From: Plotosus lineatus
Lineage: Eukaryota > Chordata > Actinopteri > Siluriformes > Plotosidae
Length of the DNA: 64,000 bases
Assembly (NCBI GenBank): GCA_024760905.1
Contig: JALRMN010000025.1
Location: forward strand, 155,001 to 219,000
Direction of reading: 5' to 3'
Numbering within the stretch: the stretch's first letter is position 1; the number at the start of each line of letters is the position of its first letter. A model generated the notes under the pieces. The model saw nothing but the letters and a program-made list of their open reading frames with translations. It was not told the DNA's origin and made no database searches. Of the stretch, positions 1-10,932 are shown one piece after another. The position numbers and the translations under genes are program-made.

Positions 1-19
1 GCTGACATGATGCAGAGGA
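1..19 (+). mobile_element. Edge fragment of RTE LINE endonuclease region
   Basis: The first 18-19 bases match the stretch encoding the A-D-M-M-Q-R part of the RTE endonuclease seen in full at 7282 and 28112. The match stops abruptly, so this is either the tail of a copy lying outside the window or a chance match. Confidence 0.3.
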
Positions 20-283
20 TGCATGATGCTATCCCATCATGTTAGGGGTCTAGCACCAGACGGTGAATTGTCAAACAGGTCAGTGTATTTAAATATTATT
101 GGGTTCCGATTATTCATTTTTATCAACAATTTCCACTGTATATTGTTATTATTTTTGTATACAAAGGGGTGTGGGAGGGGGCATATATAAAGTATATAAA
201 TGCATTAAGTACTGTACTCACCTCTGACAGTAACTCTTCTCCGCGGTGCATGACGTGTACAAACACTATACAGTAAGATCACA

Positions 284-390
284 GGGGCAGTGGTGGTCTA
301 GTGGATAGGGCGCAGGATCGCTGATCCAAAGGTTGGGGGTTTGAGTCCCCACAGAGTTGTCACCGTCGGGGCATGTCTCTCACAGTCTAT
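284..390 (+). mobile_element. tRNA-headed SINE, head fragment
   Basis: Begins with the GGGGCAGTGGTGGTCTAGTGG head found in the complete copies at 4028 and 32371, with the second box GTTTGAGTCC. About 40 bases of the body are missing, and the copy joins directly to an RTE LINE at 390/391. The two boxes resemble A and B boxes of a pol III promoter. The repeated copies and SINE body show it is not a tRNA gene. Confidence 0.75.
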
Positions 391-2107
391 GTCATATGCT
401 TTTTCCAGATACGCAAAGGCACAATGCAGTTCCCTCTGACCTTATCTGTACTACTCTATTAACATCCGCAAAGCAACATTGCATCAGTGGCGCTATTTCT
501 TGGCATGAAACGAAAAAGTTGTTCACAAATGGTGACCTCTGCCATAAGTCTAGCTTCCACTATTCTTTCCCATAACTTCATCGTATGGCTCATCAACTTT
601 ATCCCTCTGTAGTTGCTGCTACTCTGTACGTCTCCCTTGTTCTTAAAAATGGGCACCAGCACACTTCTCCTCCACTCCTCTGGCATCGGCTCACTCTCTA
701 GAACCTTGTTGAATGTTCTTGTCAGAAAATCTACTGCTACCTCTCCTAGATACTTCCATACCTCCACAGGTATATAATCAGGACCAACTGCCTTTCCATT
801 CTTCATCATCTGCAATGCCCTCCTCACTTCACCCTTACTAATCTTTGCTACATCCTGCTCCTCAATTGTCACCTCTTCTACTCTTTTTCTCTCTCATTTT
901 TCTCATTCATCTGCTCTTCAAAGTACTCTTTCCATCTTCTCAGCACACTTCAGTCATCAGTCAATACATTTCCCTCTCTGTCCTTTATCAATCTAACTTG
1001 CTGCACGTCCTTCCCATCTCTATCTCTCTGCTGTGCCAACCTGTATAGATCATTTTCTCCCTCCTTACTGTCCAACCTTTCATACAAGTCATCATAGGCC
1101 CTCTGTTTGGCTTTAGCCACTGCTACTTTCGCCTTACGCTGTGTCTCCCTGTAGTCCTGTTTACGCTCTTCAGTCCTCTCAATGTCCCACTTCTTCTTAG
1201 CTAACCTCTTCCTTTGTACACACTCCTGCACTTCCTCATTCCACCACCAAGTCTCCTTATCTACTTTCCTTCCAGAGGACACACCAAGTACTCTCCTACC
1301 TGTGTCCCTGATCACATTTGCTGTGGTTATCCAGTCATCTGTAAGCACTTCCTGGCCACCCAAAGCCTGTTTCAACTCCTCCTTGAAGACAACACTCTTC
1401 CTTTTTCAACTTCCACCACTTTGTCTTCTGCTCTGCCTTTGCCTTCTTTACCTTCCTCACCATCAGCGTCATCCTGTACACCACCATTCTGTGCTGTTTG
1501 GCAACACTCTCACCCACTACTACTTTGCAGTCACGGGCTTCCTTCAAATTCCATCACCTACACAAGATGTAGTCTACCTGTGTGCTCCTACCTCCGCTTT
1601 TATAAGTCACCCTATGCTCCAGTTTCTTCCGGAAGAGAGTATTCACTATAGCCATTTCCATCCTTTTTGCAAAATCTATCAACATCTGTCCTTCTGTGTT
1701 CCTGTCCTGGATACCAAACCTGCCCATCACTTCCTTGCCCCTTCTGTTGCCTGCACTAACATGTCTATTGAAGTCTGCACCAGTGACCACTCTTTCACCT
1801 CTGGGGGTACTCTGCATCACTTCATCGAAGTCACTCCAGAATCTTTCCTTCTCTTTTAGCTCACACAATGCCTGTGGGGCATAAGCACTAAATCCCTCAA
1901 TCAAGATTACTCCTACTCCATTTCTCTTCTCTTCCACACTATGATAAAACAGCTTAAACCCTGCTCCTAAGCTTTTAGCTTTGCTACCTTTCCACCTGGT
2001 CTCCTGAACACACAGTATGTCCACCTTCCTCCTCTGCATCATGTCAGCCAGCTCTCTAACTTTTCTTTGCATGCTTCCAACATTCAAAGTCCCTACTCTC
2101 AGTCCTA
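391..2107 (-). mobile_element. RTE-clade LINE copy 1, internal fragment
   Basis: Read on the minus strand it encodes broken pieces of an apurinic-type endonuclease (VQETRWKGS, GADFNRH, QVDYILCR; 1554-2087), the linker with WWWNEEVQECVQRKR (950-1375) and the start of the reverse transcriptase (459-872). The frame changes several times and stops occur. It lacks the 5' UTR and everything after the LEKAYDR block of the reverse transcriptase, so both ends are lost. LINEs usually keep their 3' end, so loss of the 3' half next to a SINE fragment points to a later deletion or recombination. Confidence 0.9.
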
Positions 2108-2978
2108 AAATTAAGATGAAAACTGTTATTCTGATAATAGAAGTAATAGAATTACCCTTCTTTAGGTGAGTTGAATATGTTTAGAATAAGTTCTGAGAAA
2201 TGAAGGTTGTTGGAGAATAGAAACTTGAGAGCTCAACCATCAGAGCAGCATAAACTGGAACTAACGAAAAAGACGTGGGAGACTCTGGTGCACAGCAAAG
2301 AGACAAGTACATCAGAGTCAAGTTTGAGAAACTGACACTTGACTCGTTCTCAGTTGGCAGCTTTAGTAAATACCCGCAAAAAAAAATTAATTAATTAATT
2401 AAAAAAAATAATAATAATTAAAAAAAAAAGGTCAGATCCACCATGCACCATTCATTCACGAAGGTCGGGTACACCATGGACAGCTCCCCAGTGTTAGAAA
2501 AATAGGCCGTCTTGCCCAAGTTGCACATATGCTGGTGGAAAGCAAGGATCCAATCTTCTAGAAGTGATTTATTCTTGTTCATTTTGGTCTAATAATACTT
2601 TAAACTTTTAATAGAAATAAATAAACTTAATACAGCCAGATTAGAAGAGGCAAGATACGCTTTATTTTCTTTCACACCATAAATCAGGACTGCAAGAAAA
2701 AAGACATCATCTAAGAGCAGTCAGTCAAGCAACCTATAGTCTGAAAATCCCCCCAGAAACCCCTGTACTTATACTTTTCATTCTGCTGCGTCAGATTTCT
2801 TATTTCAGATTGATTTCCCTTGATGTTTACACTTAGCTATTTCAGTCCATCCAGCCTTAATTAATATATTTTTCTATTACCTGTTATGTTCATGGTTGGT
2901 GCTTATACCACCTCTAATTTGATTTCTTTCAACTCCTGGTTTATCCAACATCATTTTCATCGGAGGGCCAAAACTCAC
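2108..2978. other. Gene-free interval with AT-rich low-complexity patch
   Basis: No coding pattern seen. Positions 2378-2430 are a run of A and TTAA/ATAATA simple sequence. Confidence 0.6.
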
Positions 2979-3121
2979 ACAACCATTCATACTCACACTC
3001 ACGCCGGGAGGCGATTTGGAACAGCCATGTAACCTGCTGTGCATGTTTTTGGACTGTTGAAGTAAAATATGCAAATTACACACAGACATGCCAAGCTGGG
3101 AATCAAACTCAGGACCTTCTT
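2979..3121 (-). mobile_element. V-SINE fragment
   Basis: The reverse complement gives the V-SINE head end (AAGAAGGTCCTGAGTTTGA) and the central block around a TTTGCAT...CCAAAAACATGCA pattern, as in the better copies at 12291 and 23109. Diverged and truncated at both ends. Confidence 0.65.
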
Positions 3122-3129
3122 ATAAAACT

Positions 3130-3713
3130 GATAGAAGAGAAGACATTGACAGGCAGATTGCTGCAGCTTCTTCTGTAAAGCGGAGCCTGTACCGGTCTGT
3201 CATGGTGAAGAGAGAGCTGAGCCACAAGGCAAGCCTCTCAATTTACCAGTATCTACATTCCACCGCTCACCTACATTCACGAGCTTAGGGTAGTGACCAA
3301 AAGAACATTTCACGGATACAAGCGGCTGAAATGAGCTTCCTTTGCCAAGTGGCGAGGCTCTCCCTTAGAGATAAGGTGAGAAGCTCAGCTATGTGGGAGG
3401 AGCTCGGAGTAGAACCACTGCTCCTTCGCATTGAGAGGAGCCAGTTGAGCTGGCTTGGACATCTAGTTAGAATGCCTCCTGAACCCCTCCCTTGTTTGGT
3501 GTTTTGGGCGTGTCCAACCAGGAAGAGACCCCGGGGTCGACCGAGACCACGCTGGAGGGATTATGTCTTCCGGCTGGTTTGGGAACGCCTCAGTGTCCCC
3601 ATGGAAGAGCTTTAGGAAATGGCTGAGGAGAAGGACATTTAGACTTAATTGCTTGGTCTGCTGTCCCTGCAACACAACCACAGATTAAGTGGAGGAAGCA
3701 GAAGAAGAAGAGG
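3130..3713 (+). mobile_element. Rex3 retrotransposon, 5'-truncated 3' end
   Basis: Encodes the C-terminal part of the Rex3 polyprotein: IDRQIAAASSVKRSLYRSVMV near 3137, then a frameshift, then QVARLSLRDKVRSSAMWEELG, WLGHLVRMPPE and RPRGRPRPRWRDYV (3331-3615). It ends in GAAGAAGAAGAGG and runs into a GAT-repeat tail. Same family as the Rex3 copies at 16971, 40960, 49976 and 57281. Confidence 0.88.
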
Positions 3714-3735
3714 ATCATGATGATGATGTTGATGT

Positions 3736-3770
<35 letters not shown>
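3714..3770 (+). repeat. (GAT)n tail of Rex3
   Basis: GATGAT/GTTGAT repeats directly follow the Rex3 3' end. The same trinucleotide lies at the 3' end of every other Rex3 copy here, so it belongs to the element tail. Confidence 0.85.
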
Positions 3771-3960
3771 GCATGTTGGCTTTTTACTATGTTTCATGTT
3801 TGACCTCAGAGAGGACAATGTAATGCTGTAATCAAGCCAAAATCACATCCTCGAAACAGCAGGTCATCAACAATGACTACTTTTACACCTAATTCTACAT
3901 CTAGGAAATTAGTTTTAAACTTTATGGGCTATCCATGACTTCAACCACACTTAGCCAGGA

Positions 3961-4015
3961 TATTTTTATTGATTTATTTATTTATTTGTTTATTCATTTA
4001 TTTATTCATTCATTC
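3961..4015. repeat. (TTTA)n/(TTCA)n microsatellite
   Basis: Imperfect tetranucleotide run just 5' of a SINE insertion. Confidence 0.7.
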
Positions 4016-4027
4016 AATTTTATTTTA

Positions 4028-4369
4028 GGGGCAGTGGTGGTCTAGTGGTATAGGGCGCTGGATCGCTGATCCCGAGGTTGGGGGTTCGAGTCCCACTCTC
4101 CACTAGATTGTCACTGCCCCCCCAGTGCAGCTAACTGGGTTATCAAAGGCGGGCCATGTCTGTCACTGTCTATGGTGTGAGGCATGTAAAAGAACCATTG
4201 CTGACTTTCGTAAAGAGTAGCTGCAAAGTCGTCAGCGTGTTTCTGTCCCTTGCTAAAGGGGTTGTGACAGGAAGGGCATCCGACGTAAAAACCTCTGCCA
4301 AATCAAATGTGCGAATCAGATGATTCTCTGTGGCAACTCCCGAGTAAAAAGGCAAAAGGAAGACAGACA
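4028..4369 (+). mobile_element. tRNA-headed SINE with RTE-type tail, full length
   Basis: About 342 bp: tRNA-like head (GTGGTCTAGTGG and GGTTCGAGTCC boxes), a body of about 190 bp, a block matching the RTE LINE 5' UTR (GGTTGTGACAGGAAGGGCAT), then a block matching the RTE LINE 3' end (GATTCTCTGTGGC, CAAAAGGAAGACAGACA). A perfect 12-bp target-site duplication, AATTTTATTTTA, lies at 4016-4027 and 4373-4384. Best copy for defining the family. Confidence 0.9.
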
Positions 4370-4461
4370 TTTAATTTTATTTTAATTTATTTTTATTGCA
4401 TTTGTTATTCTACATTTGTATAACTAGTTGTTACCAAATATTTATTTTATATATTATCTAT

Positions 4462-4526
4462 ATAAAAGAACCATTGCTGACTTTCGCCAAGAGTAGGCTG
4501 CAAAGCCGTTGGTGTGTTTCCGCCCT
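4462..4526 (+). mobile_element. tRNA-headed SINE body fragment
   Basis: Contains the AAAAGAACCATTGCTGACTTT body block and the following GTAGGCTGCAAAG, without head or tail. Confidence 0.7.
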
Positions 4527-4553
4527 GCGTCTTTGTCCTGTCCTTTTATTTTT
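4527..4553 (+). mobile_element. Terminal fragment of small MITE family M1
   Basis: GTCTTTGTCCTGTCCTTTTA followed by TTTTTATT equals the right terminus of the complete M1 copy at 39680-39827. Confidence 0.55.
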
Positions 4554-4679
<126 letters not shown>

Positions 4680-4784
4680 TGTCTAACTTTGGCAGCATAA
4701 CTAAAAAAAAAAAAAAAGAACGAGACGGGGAAGACATGAGGGCACCCTGTGACATTGAGCAATCAGACACTCCACTGTCAATGT

Positions 4785-5010
4785 TCCATCAATTATCTAC
4801 ACTGCTTATCCATCAGAGTTACAGGGAAGCTTCAGCTGATTTCAGGTGAGAGGCAGGTTTACACCCTGAACAGGTCACAAGTTTATCACAGGACTAACAG
4901 AGACAGACCGCCATACAAACTCTACACAGAAAAATTGTTGGCTGAGATTTTAACCCGCACCAGTCAACTGTGAGGTGACAGTGTTAACCAATGAATCACC
5001 GTTTCCCCGT
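4785..5010 (-). mobile_element. Diverged V-SINE
   Basis: The minus strand shows AACACTGTCACCTCACAGTT near the head and a tail with CACCTGAAATCAGCTGAAGC and ACTCTGATGGATAAGCAGTG. The middle is partly deleted. Same tail type as the copy at 21134. Confidence 0.6.
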
Positions 5011-5308
5011 AATCTTTCCACTGGAGGAATCTTCACTTATTTATTTATTTATTTTTTATCAGACTTCTCATTGCTATTGTTGTTGTTGTTGTTGTTGTAG
5101 ACACTTGGTTCTAAAAGTTTTATCTCACTGTCATTGCCAATCAGAACCACATGAAACGAGACATACTTGTTCTTATGGGCAATAGATAGAATTTCATGAA
5201 GCCCAGTTCAGGATTTTCGAACAAACAAAATGATGACATCATAACAGAAAAAAAAAATAATAATAATAATAAATAAATATATATAAATATAAATAATATA
5301 TATATATT

Positions 5309-5469
5309 CAAAGAGTAGGCTGCAAAGCTGTCACGTGTTTCTGCTCTGTGATGGCCTGGCGAGCTGTCCAGGGTGTACTCTGCCCTCGCCCGAAGTTGGC
5401 TGGGATGGGCACCAGCCTCCCCGCGACCCAAATTAGGATTAAGCGGTTACTGAAAATGAACTGAACTGA
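5309..5469 (+). mobile_element. SINE with V-SINE-type tail, 5'-truncated
   Basis: Starts in the shared body block (AAAGAGTAGGCTGCAAAG) and ends with the second tail type: GCCTGGCGAGCTGTCCAGGG, then TTAGGATTAAGCGGTTACTG. The head is missing. Confidence 0.8.
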
Positions 5470-5903
5470 TACCGCAATATTATATAACTCCATACAGTAT
5501 CACTCAGAGAGCACAGAAAGCATCACCACAGATGCTTGAACATTCCATTACCTGTCAAATCAAAACGTGAACGGCTTCAACTGTTGTTTGTTGAAATTAC
5601 CTGACCATGAAAAAATACCTTTGAAAATTTTTTATATTTAAACAATGCACCTTTTTATGGTGATGGAATTGAACATGAATGAAGTTATTAGATCAATTAT
5701 CTTTTTTTGTTGCATGATTAAACATATGTATGTATTTTATCCAAAATAACTGACAGTAGACAGACAGAACCCACTTTAATAGCGATAATCTGGAACTGAA
5801 TCGAAGACTGTTGATTGAGCACCACTGCTTTTTGGATCTAGTCCAGCGACTATTAAAAGCAACAGAAATGCTTTGACAGGTGACTGAATCAGTCAGTTAC
5901 ACT
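5470..5903. other. Gene-free interval
   Basis: No coding signal or recognised repeat seen. Confidence 0.5.
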
Positions 5904-6100
5904 TTCATTCATTTTCTGAACCGCATAATCCTAATTAGGGTCACAGGGAGGCTTTCGCCCACCTTAGCCAACTCCAAGCGAGGGCAGAGTACACCCTGGT
6001 CAGCTCGCCAGGCCATCGCAGGGCAGAAACACACTGATGGCAATGCAGCTCCTCTTTACAAAAGTCAGCAATGGGTCTTTTAAATGAACCTCACACCACA
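5904..6100 (-). mobile_element. SINE with V-SINE-type tail, partial
   Basis: The minus strand carries the body (AGTCAGCAATGG complement) and the tail with CCTAATTAGGGTC on the plus strand. It stops before the tRNA head and abuts the repeat at 6101. Confidence 0.8.
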
Positions 6101-6843
6101 CTTAGCCTTATAACTATAAACTATTGCATTTATTGTAAGTTTCAAATTTCAGTCCTGCCAATTTTAAACTTGTGACAAAGATTATGTTCTCACGCAAGTC
6201 TACATCTATAGACCAGCTTGGGGGAGGGGATGCTTCAGGTGTGTGCCATGCTAACTATACCCATTTTTTCAATATTTTTTTCCCCAAATTGAGTCCAGAT
6301 TTATTGAAAAATTTCCCTAATTTGGCCTCTTACTTAGTCATTTGCACAGGCACATGCTGTCCGACATGAAAAATTATACTGTAGGCCAGGCTCCCCAACC
6401 CTTGCTCAACTGGTACCGGTTCGATGGGAGTGGTCAGGAAAAAGTTGTACGCATGTGCGTGCATCCACTGGTGTTTTAGTTTCCGTTGGAGTTTCTGTTG
6501 GAACTGGCAGGGAAAGCGTGCTTTTGATGGTTTTGTTCATATATATATCACATATTTGTGGATATTTTCACCATCAGTGAACGAAAAGTAAGTTACAGTA
6601 GATAAGCTTTGTGTCTTGCATATATAGCGGCATAACATTGACTGTGTAGCTCCACGTGGTCATATTGTACCATTTGTATCAAAGAATTTTCAAATTTCTT
6701 TTTTGTATCAAACGGCAAAACTATTACTTTTAATGAATGGCTAAAATTTCACCAGCCTATAAGTGTAACAAACCCGAAGATAGGCCTATCCAACAAAACT
6801 ATTAGTCCTGGTAACAGTATTTATTCACAACTCGAGCGGAACT

Positions 6844-6846
<3 letters not shown>
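6101..6846 (+). repeat. Unclassified repeat, possible LTR - internal - LTR remnant
   Basis: The first about 95 bp (CTTAGCCTTATAACTATAAA to TTCTCACGCAAGT, block B) and the last about 90 bp (GTAACAAACCCGAAGATAGG to CACAACTCGAGCGGAACTA, block A) both recur, fused in A-B order, in the inverted repeat at 14644-14890. Here B comes first, then about 560 bp of unique DNA, then A. That is the order expected of an LTR element that lost the outer halves of both LTRs. No primer-binding site or polypurine tract is evident. Inside, near 6385-6440, is CAGGCTCCCCAACCC, which resembles an hAT terminus. Confidence 0.45.
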
Positions 6847-6891
<45 letters not shown>

Positions 6892-6909
6892 CACACATAC
6901 ATACATATA
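6847..6909. repeat. (TA)n/(ATAC)n microsatellite
   Basis: TA run with ATAC interruptions directly 5' of the RTE LINE start. Confidence 0.9.
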
Positions 6910-7034
6910 ATGCAGCCATGAGGTGGGGGGGGCACTAACCAGTGTCTCTCCCCCTCATGCCGGTCCCAAGCCCGGAGAAATGCAGAGGGTTGTGTCAGGA
7001 AGGGCATCCAACGTAAAACCAATGCCAATTATTT

Positions 7035-7907
7035 ATGATGCAAATCAAAAGTATTACCTCCATACCGGATCGGTCGAGGCCCGGGTTAACAACGACCGCC
7101 ATCAGTGCTGTCAATCAACAGGGTGCTGATGGAAATTGGACTACTGTTGGTCGAAGACATCGAAGAAGGAGAGGTGGGAGGCGTGTCCGTAGGCAGAGAG
7201 AGAAGAGGAAAGGCATGAGTCTAGGACTGAGAGTGGGGACTTTGAATGTTGGAACTATGCAAAGAAAAGGTAGAGAGCAGGCTGACATGATGCAGAGGAG
7301 GAAGGTGGAAATACTGTGTGTTAAGGAGACCAGGTGGAAAGGTAGCAAAGCTAAAAGCTTAGGAGCAGGGTTTAAGCTATTTTATCACGGTGTGGATGGG
7401 AAGAGAAATTGAGTAGGAGTCATCTTGAAGGAGGAGTTTGTCAGGAATGTTCTAAAAGTGAAAAGAGTGTCAGACAGAGTGATGAGTCTCAAGTTAGAAA
7501 TTGAAGGTGTAATGCTCAATGTTGTTAGTGCTTATGCCCCACAGGCAGGATGTGAGCTAGAAGAGAAGGAGAGATTCTGGAGTGACTTAGATGAAGTGAT
7601 GCAGAGTACCACCAGAGGTGAAAGAGTGGTCATTGGTGCAGACTTCAATGGACATGTTGGTGCAGGCAACAGAGGGGATGAGGAAGTGATGGGCAGGTTT
7701 GGTATCCAGGACAGGAAAGCAGAAGGACAGATGTTGGTAGATTTTGCAAAAAGGATGGAAATGGCTGTGGTGAATACTTTCTTCGAGAAGAAACAGGAGC
7801 ATAGGGTGACTTATAAAAGCGGAGGTAGGAGCACACAGGTAGACTACATCTTGTGTAGGCGATGTAATTTGAAGGAAGTCAGTGACTGCAAAGATAAGAT
7901 AAGATAA
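7035..7907 (+). pseudogene. RTE endonuclease domain, broken
   Basis: The N-terminal half of the single RTE polyprotein: an endonuclease of the exonuclease-endonuclease-phosphatase fold that nicks target DNA for target-primed reverse transcription. Visible motifs are RVGTLNVGTMQ, KETRWKGS (Q changed to K before the catalytic ETRW), SAYAPQ, GADFNGHVGAGN and STQVDYILCRR. A stop near 7411 splits it after GKRN. The terminal H-R-M-V-V block of the fold lies beyond the insertion, at about 8333. The domain is therefore divided by both a stop and a 417-bp insertion. Confidence 0.88.
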
Positions 7908-8310
7908 GATACAGCTTTATTAATCTCACAATGGAGAAATTCACTGTTACAGGCTCTTGAGGTACTATCAGTAGGGGGTGCAAAAATAGATACAAGTACA
8001 AACATACACACATACATATATATTATATAAGTAAATAAATAAATAGATACATAAATAGTATAAATTAATAAACAATAAAAGAAAAGAATAAAATACAAGA
8101 ATAAAAGAAAAGAATGGAGCAACTTTATAGACTGGCCTATATTAAAGTGTATATGTATCTGAGTGCAGAGTAAATGGGTTGATATGGTTCACAGTCAGTG
8201 GGGTAGATGTGGTTGATTAAAGTGCACGGGGTTTTTTGTTGCACATAACCGGTATTTTCACAGACAGTTACAAAGTGGCGTTGTACAGTCTGACAGCGGT
8301 GGGAATAAAG
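7894..8310 (-). mobile_element. 3' tail of an unrelated LINE inserted in RTE copy 2
   Basis: On the minus strand it runs from CTTTATTCCCACCGCTGTCA to TGAATTTCTCCATTGTGAG, then ATTAATAAAGCTGTATC and a (TTATC)n tail. The host LINE sequence GACTGCAAAG|TCATAGTGGG, seen uninterrupted in copy 3 (minus strand near 13522), is split here, with a 4-bp duplication AAAG at 7890-7893 and 8307-8310. The tail style resembles CR1/L2/Rex1-type fish LINEs. The family is not settled. Confidence 0.8.
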
Positions 8311-8315
8311 TCATA

Positions 8316-9878
8316 GTGGGTGAGAGTGTTGCCAAACAGCATAGGATGGTGGTGTGCAGGATGACTCTGATGGTAATAAAGGTGAAAAAGGCAAAGGCAG
8401 AGCAGAAGACAAAGTGGTGGAAGCTGAAAAAGGAAGAGTGTCGTGTTGTCTTCAAGGAGGAGTTGAAACAGGCTTTGGGTGGCCAGGAAGTGCTTCCAAA
8501 TGACTGGACAACCACAGCAAATGTGATCAGGGACACAGGTAGGAGAGTACTTGGTGTGTCCTCTGGAAGGAAAGTAGATAAGGAGACTTGGTGGTGGAAT
8601 GAGGAAGTGCAGGAGTGTGTACAAAGGAAGAGGTTAGCCAAAAAGAAGTGGAACATTGAGAGGACCGAAGAGAGTAAACAGAAGTACAGGGAGACACAGC
8701 GTAAGGCGAAAGTAGCAGTGGCTAAGGCCAAACAGAGGGTGTATGATGACTTGTATGATAGGTTGGATAGTAAAGAGGGAGAAAATGATTTATACAGGTT
8801 GGCACAGCAGAGAAATAGAGATGGGAAGGACGTGCAGCAAGTTAGATTGATAAAGGACAGAGAGGGAACTGTATTGACTGATGACAGAAGTGTGCTGGGA
8901 AGATGGAAAGAGTACTTTGAAGAGCTGATGAATGAGGAAAATGAGAGAGAAAAAAGAGTAGAAGAGGTAACCATTGAGGAGCAGGATGTAGCAAAGATCA
9001 GTAAGGGTGAAGTGAGAAGGGCATTGAAGAGGATGAAGAATGGAAAGGCAATTAGCCCTGATGACATACCAGTTGAGGTATGGAAGTGTCTAGGAGAGGT
9101 AGCAGTAGATTTTCTGACAAGAACATTCAACAAGGTACTAGAGAGTGAGCAGATGCTGGAGGAGTGGAGGAGAAGTGTGCTGGTGCCCATTTTTAAGAAC
9201 AAGGGAGACGTGCAGAGTTGCATCATCTACAGAGGGATAAAGTTGATGAGCCATACGATGAAGTTATGGGAAAGAATAGTGGAAGCTAGACTAAGGGCAG
9301 AGGTCAGCATTTGTGAACAACAGTTTGGTTTCATGCCAAGAAAGAGCACCACAGATGCAATGTTTGCCTTGAGAATGTTGATAGAGAAGTACAGAGAAGG
9401 TCAGAGGGAGTTACATTGTGCCTTTGTGGATCTGGAAAATGCATATGACAGGGTGCCAAGAGAAGAACTGTGGCATTGCATGAGGAAGTCTGGAGTGGCA
9501 GAGAAGTATGTTAGAGTGGTGCAGGACATGTATGAGAGATGTAAGACAGTGGTGAGGTGTGCTGTCGGTGTGACCGACGAATTCAAGGTGGAGGTGGGAC
9601 TGCATCAAGGGTCAGCTCTGAGCCCCTTCTTGTTTGCTATGGTGATGGACAGGCTGACAGACGAGGTGAGACAAGAATCTCCATGGACTATGATGTTTGC
9701 AGATGACATCGTGATCTGTAGTGAGAGCAGAGAACAAGTGCAGGAAAATCTAGAGAGGTGGAGGTATGCCCTGGAAAGGAGAGGAATGAAGGTTAGCCTC
9801 AGAAAATCAGAATACATGTGTGTGAATGAGAAGGACCCAGGAGGAACGGTGATGTTACAGGGAGCAGAGATAAGGTGA
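8316..9878 (+). pseudogene. RTE reverse transcriptase domain
   Basis: An open frame of 520 codons: the end of the endonuclease (KQHRMVVCRM), the linker WWNEEVQECVQRKR, then the reverse transcriptase palm and fingers with KNGKAISPDDIPVEVW, FGFMPRKSTTDA, LENAYDRVPREEL, GLHQGSALSPFLFAMVMDRL and the catalytic FADDIVICSE. It ends shortly after LQGAEI, where a deletion removes the thumb and connection. The YRGIKLMSHTMKLWERIVEARL block is intact. As a family it copies its own RNA at the nicked target. This copy is inactive because of the C-terminal deletion and the interrupted N-terminus. Confidence 0.9.
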
Positions 9879-10084
9879 GGTTGGAACTACCAGGCAGAAG
9901 GCCTCGAGGAAGACCGAAGAAGAGATTTATGGATGTGGTGAAGGAAGACATGAAGGTCGTTGGAGTCAGAAAAGAAGATGCGGAGGACAGGGTGAGGTGG
10001 AGGCGGATGATTTGCCGTGGCGACCCCTGAAGAGAGCAGCCGAAAGTAAAAGAAGAAGAAGATATATACATATATACATACATA

Positions 10085-10613
10085 CAGGTATACCTCACCC
10101 AACGTCGTTAATTGGTTTCAGGAGAGATGACTTAAGTCGAAAAATGACTTAAGTCGAATTAACTTGCCTCTCTGCTAGCCTAAGCTAGGCTATGCCAAAT
10201 TTACTTGTCTAAACAGACTAACCATTCCTGGATCTGTACTTTATTCATGAATGCAATTTTCAATATGGTTAATAATGTTATAGCTTGAGCATATGCGTCG
10301 GACCCAGAGATGCAGGAGACCATGTAAGAAGATTTTATTTTGCACTTTGGAAAATCTAAATCACTGGAAGCAATTAATCGAGGAAAACTGGTCGAGCACG
10401 AAGCAGAATACCAGAGAGATAGCAGGAGTCCGGACAATCCAATCTTCTGATGTCAGAGCGAAGCGCGCCGATCCAATTTATAGCTCACTGATTGCTGATT
10501 GTTGAAGGGAAACAGGTGCTCTCTCTGGATCTCGCTTGCAGGTAGCAGCCACACCCCCCAGCGCTTGCAATGAATGAAGAGAGTTAACGCCTCCAGCCAG
10601 CACAGACCATAAC
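10085..10613 (-). mobile_element. Tigger/mariner-like non-autonomous element, partial
   Basis: The left edge CAGGTATACCTCACCC plus GACTTAAGTCGA repeats resembles the terminal repeat of Tigger-type elements and matches the left edge of the copy at 55990. The rest of the sequence matches the 55990 copy in reverse complement (for example GGCTGGAGGCGTTAAC and GGTCTCCTGCATCT), so the two are opposite halves of one family with the same terminal repeat at both ends. Confidence 0.6.
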
Positions 10614-10688
10614 AATCAGATCTATTTTATTAAACTTTATTTGTTAAACTGTATTTTTATTTTAATTATTATTTTTAATTTTTCTATA

Positions 10689-10690
<2 letters not shown>

Positions 10691-10764
<74 letters not shown>

Positions 10765-10812
10765 CGTGCGTGCGTGCGTGTATGTGCGTGTGTGTGTGTG
10801 TGTGTGTGTGTG
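10691..10812. repeat. (TA)n-(TG)n compound microsatellite
   Basis: About 58 bp TA followed by TG with GCGTG interruptions. Confidence 0.95.
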
Positions 10813-10932
10813 CATCCATACCCAATATTTATGAGATCCTGCCCCGAATGCAAAATGTGCATCACGCCATCTGGTGGACGCCACGTTTATTGACATAGCA
10901 CCACCCCCAATACATTTTAAACATTCTTTTGG

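Larger units (their letters stand above)
6910..10061 (+). mobile_element. RTE-clade LINE copy 2, near full length, interrupted
   Basis: Starts at ATGCAGCCATGAGGTGGG, the same 5' end as copies 3 and 4, and ends in the family 3' terminus AGCCGAAAGTAAAAGAAGAAG. It has a foreign LINE tail inserted at 7894-8310, an in-frame stop near 7411, and a deletion near 9875 that removes the region between the thumb (QGAEI) and the MLRLELPGRRPRG block. The flanks on both sides are TA-rich. Not able to encode a working protein. Confidence 0.92.

Noticed and set aside
284..360. tRNA gene
   Set aside because: The A- and B-box-like sequence recurs at 4028, 32371, 33326 (complement), 53311 and 56840 (complement) always joined to the SINE body, so these are SINE heads.
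6383..6440. hAT terminus CAGGCTCCCCAACCC
   Set aside because: Only one end is visible and no partner end or 8-bp duplication was found nearby.
8258..9226. 322-codon minus-strand frame rich in S, L and F
   Set aside because: It is the antisense of the RTE coding region; the plus strand has all reverse transcriptase motifs.
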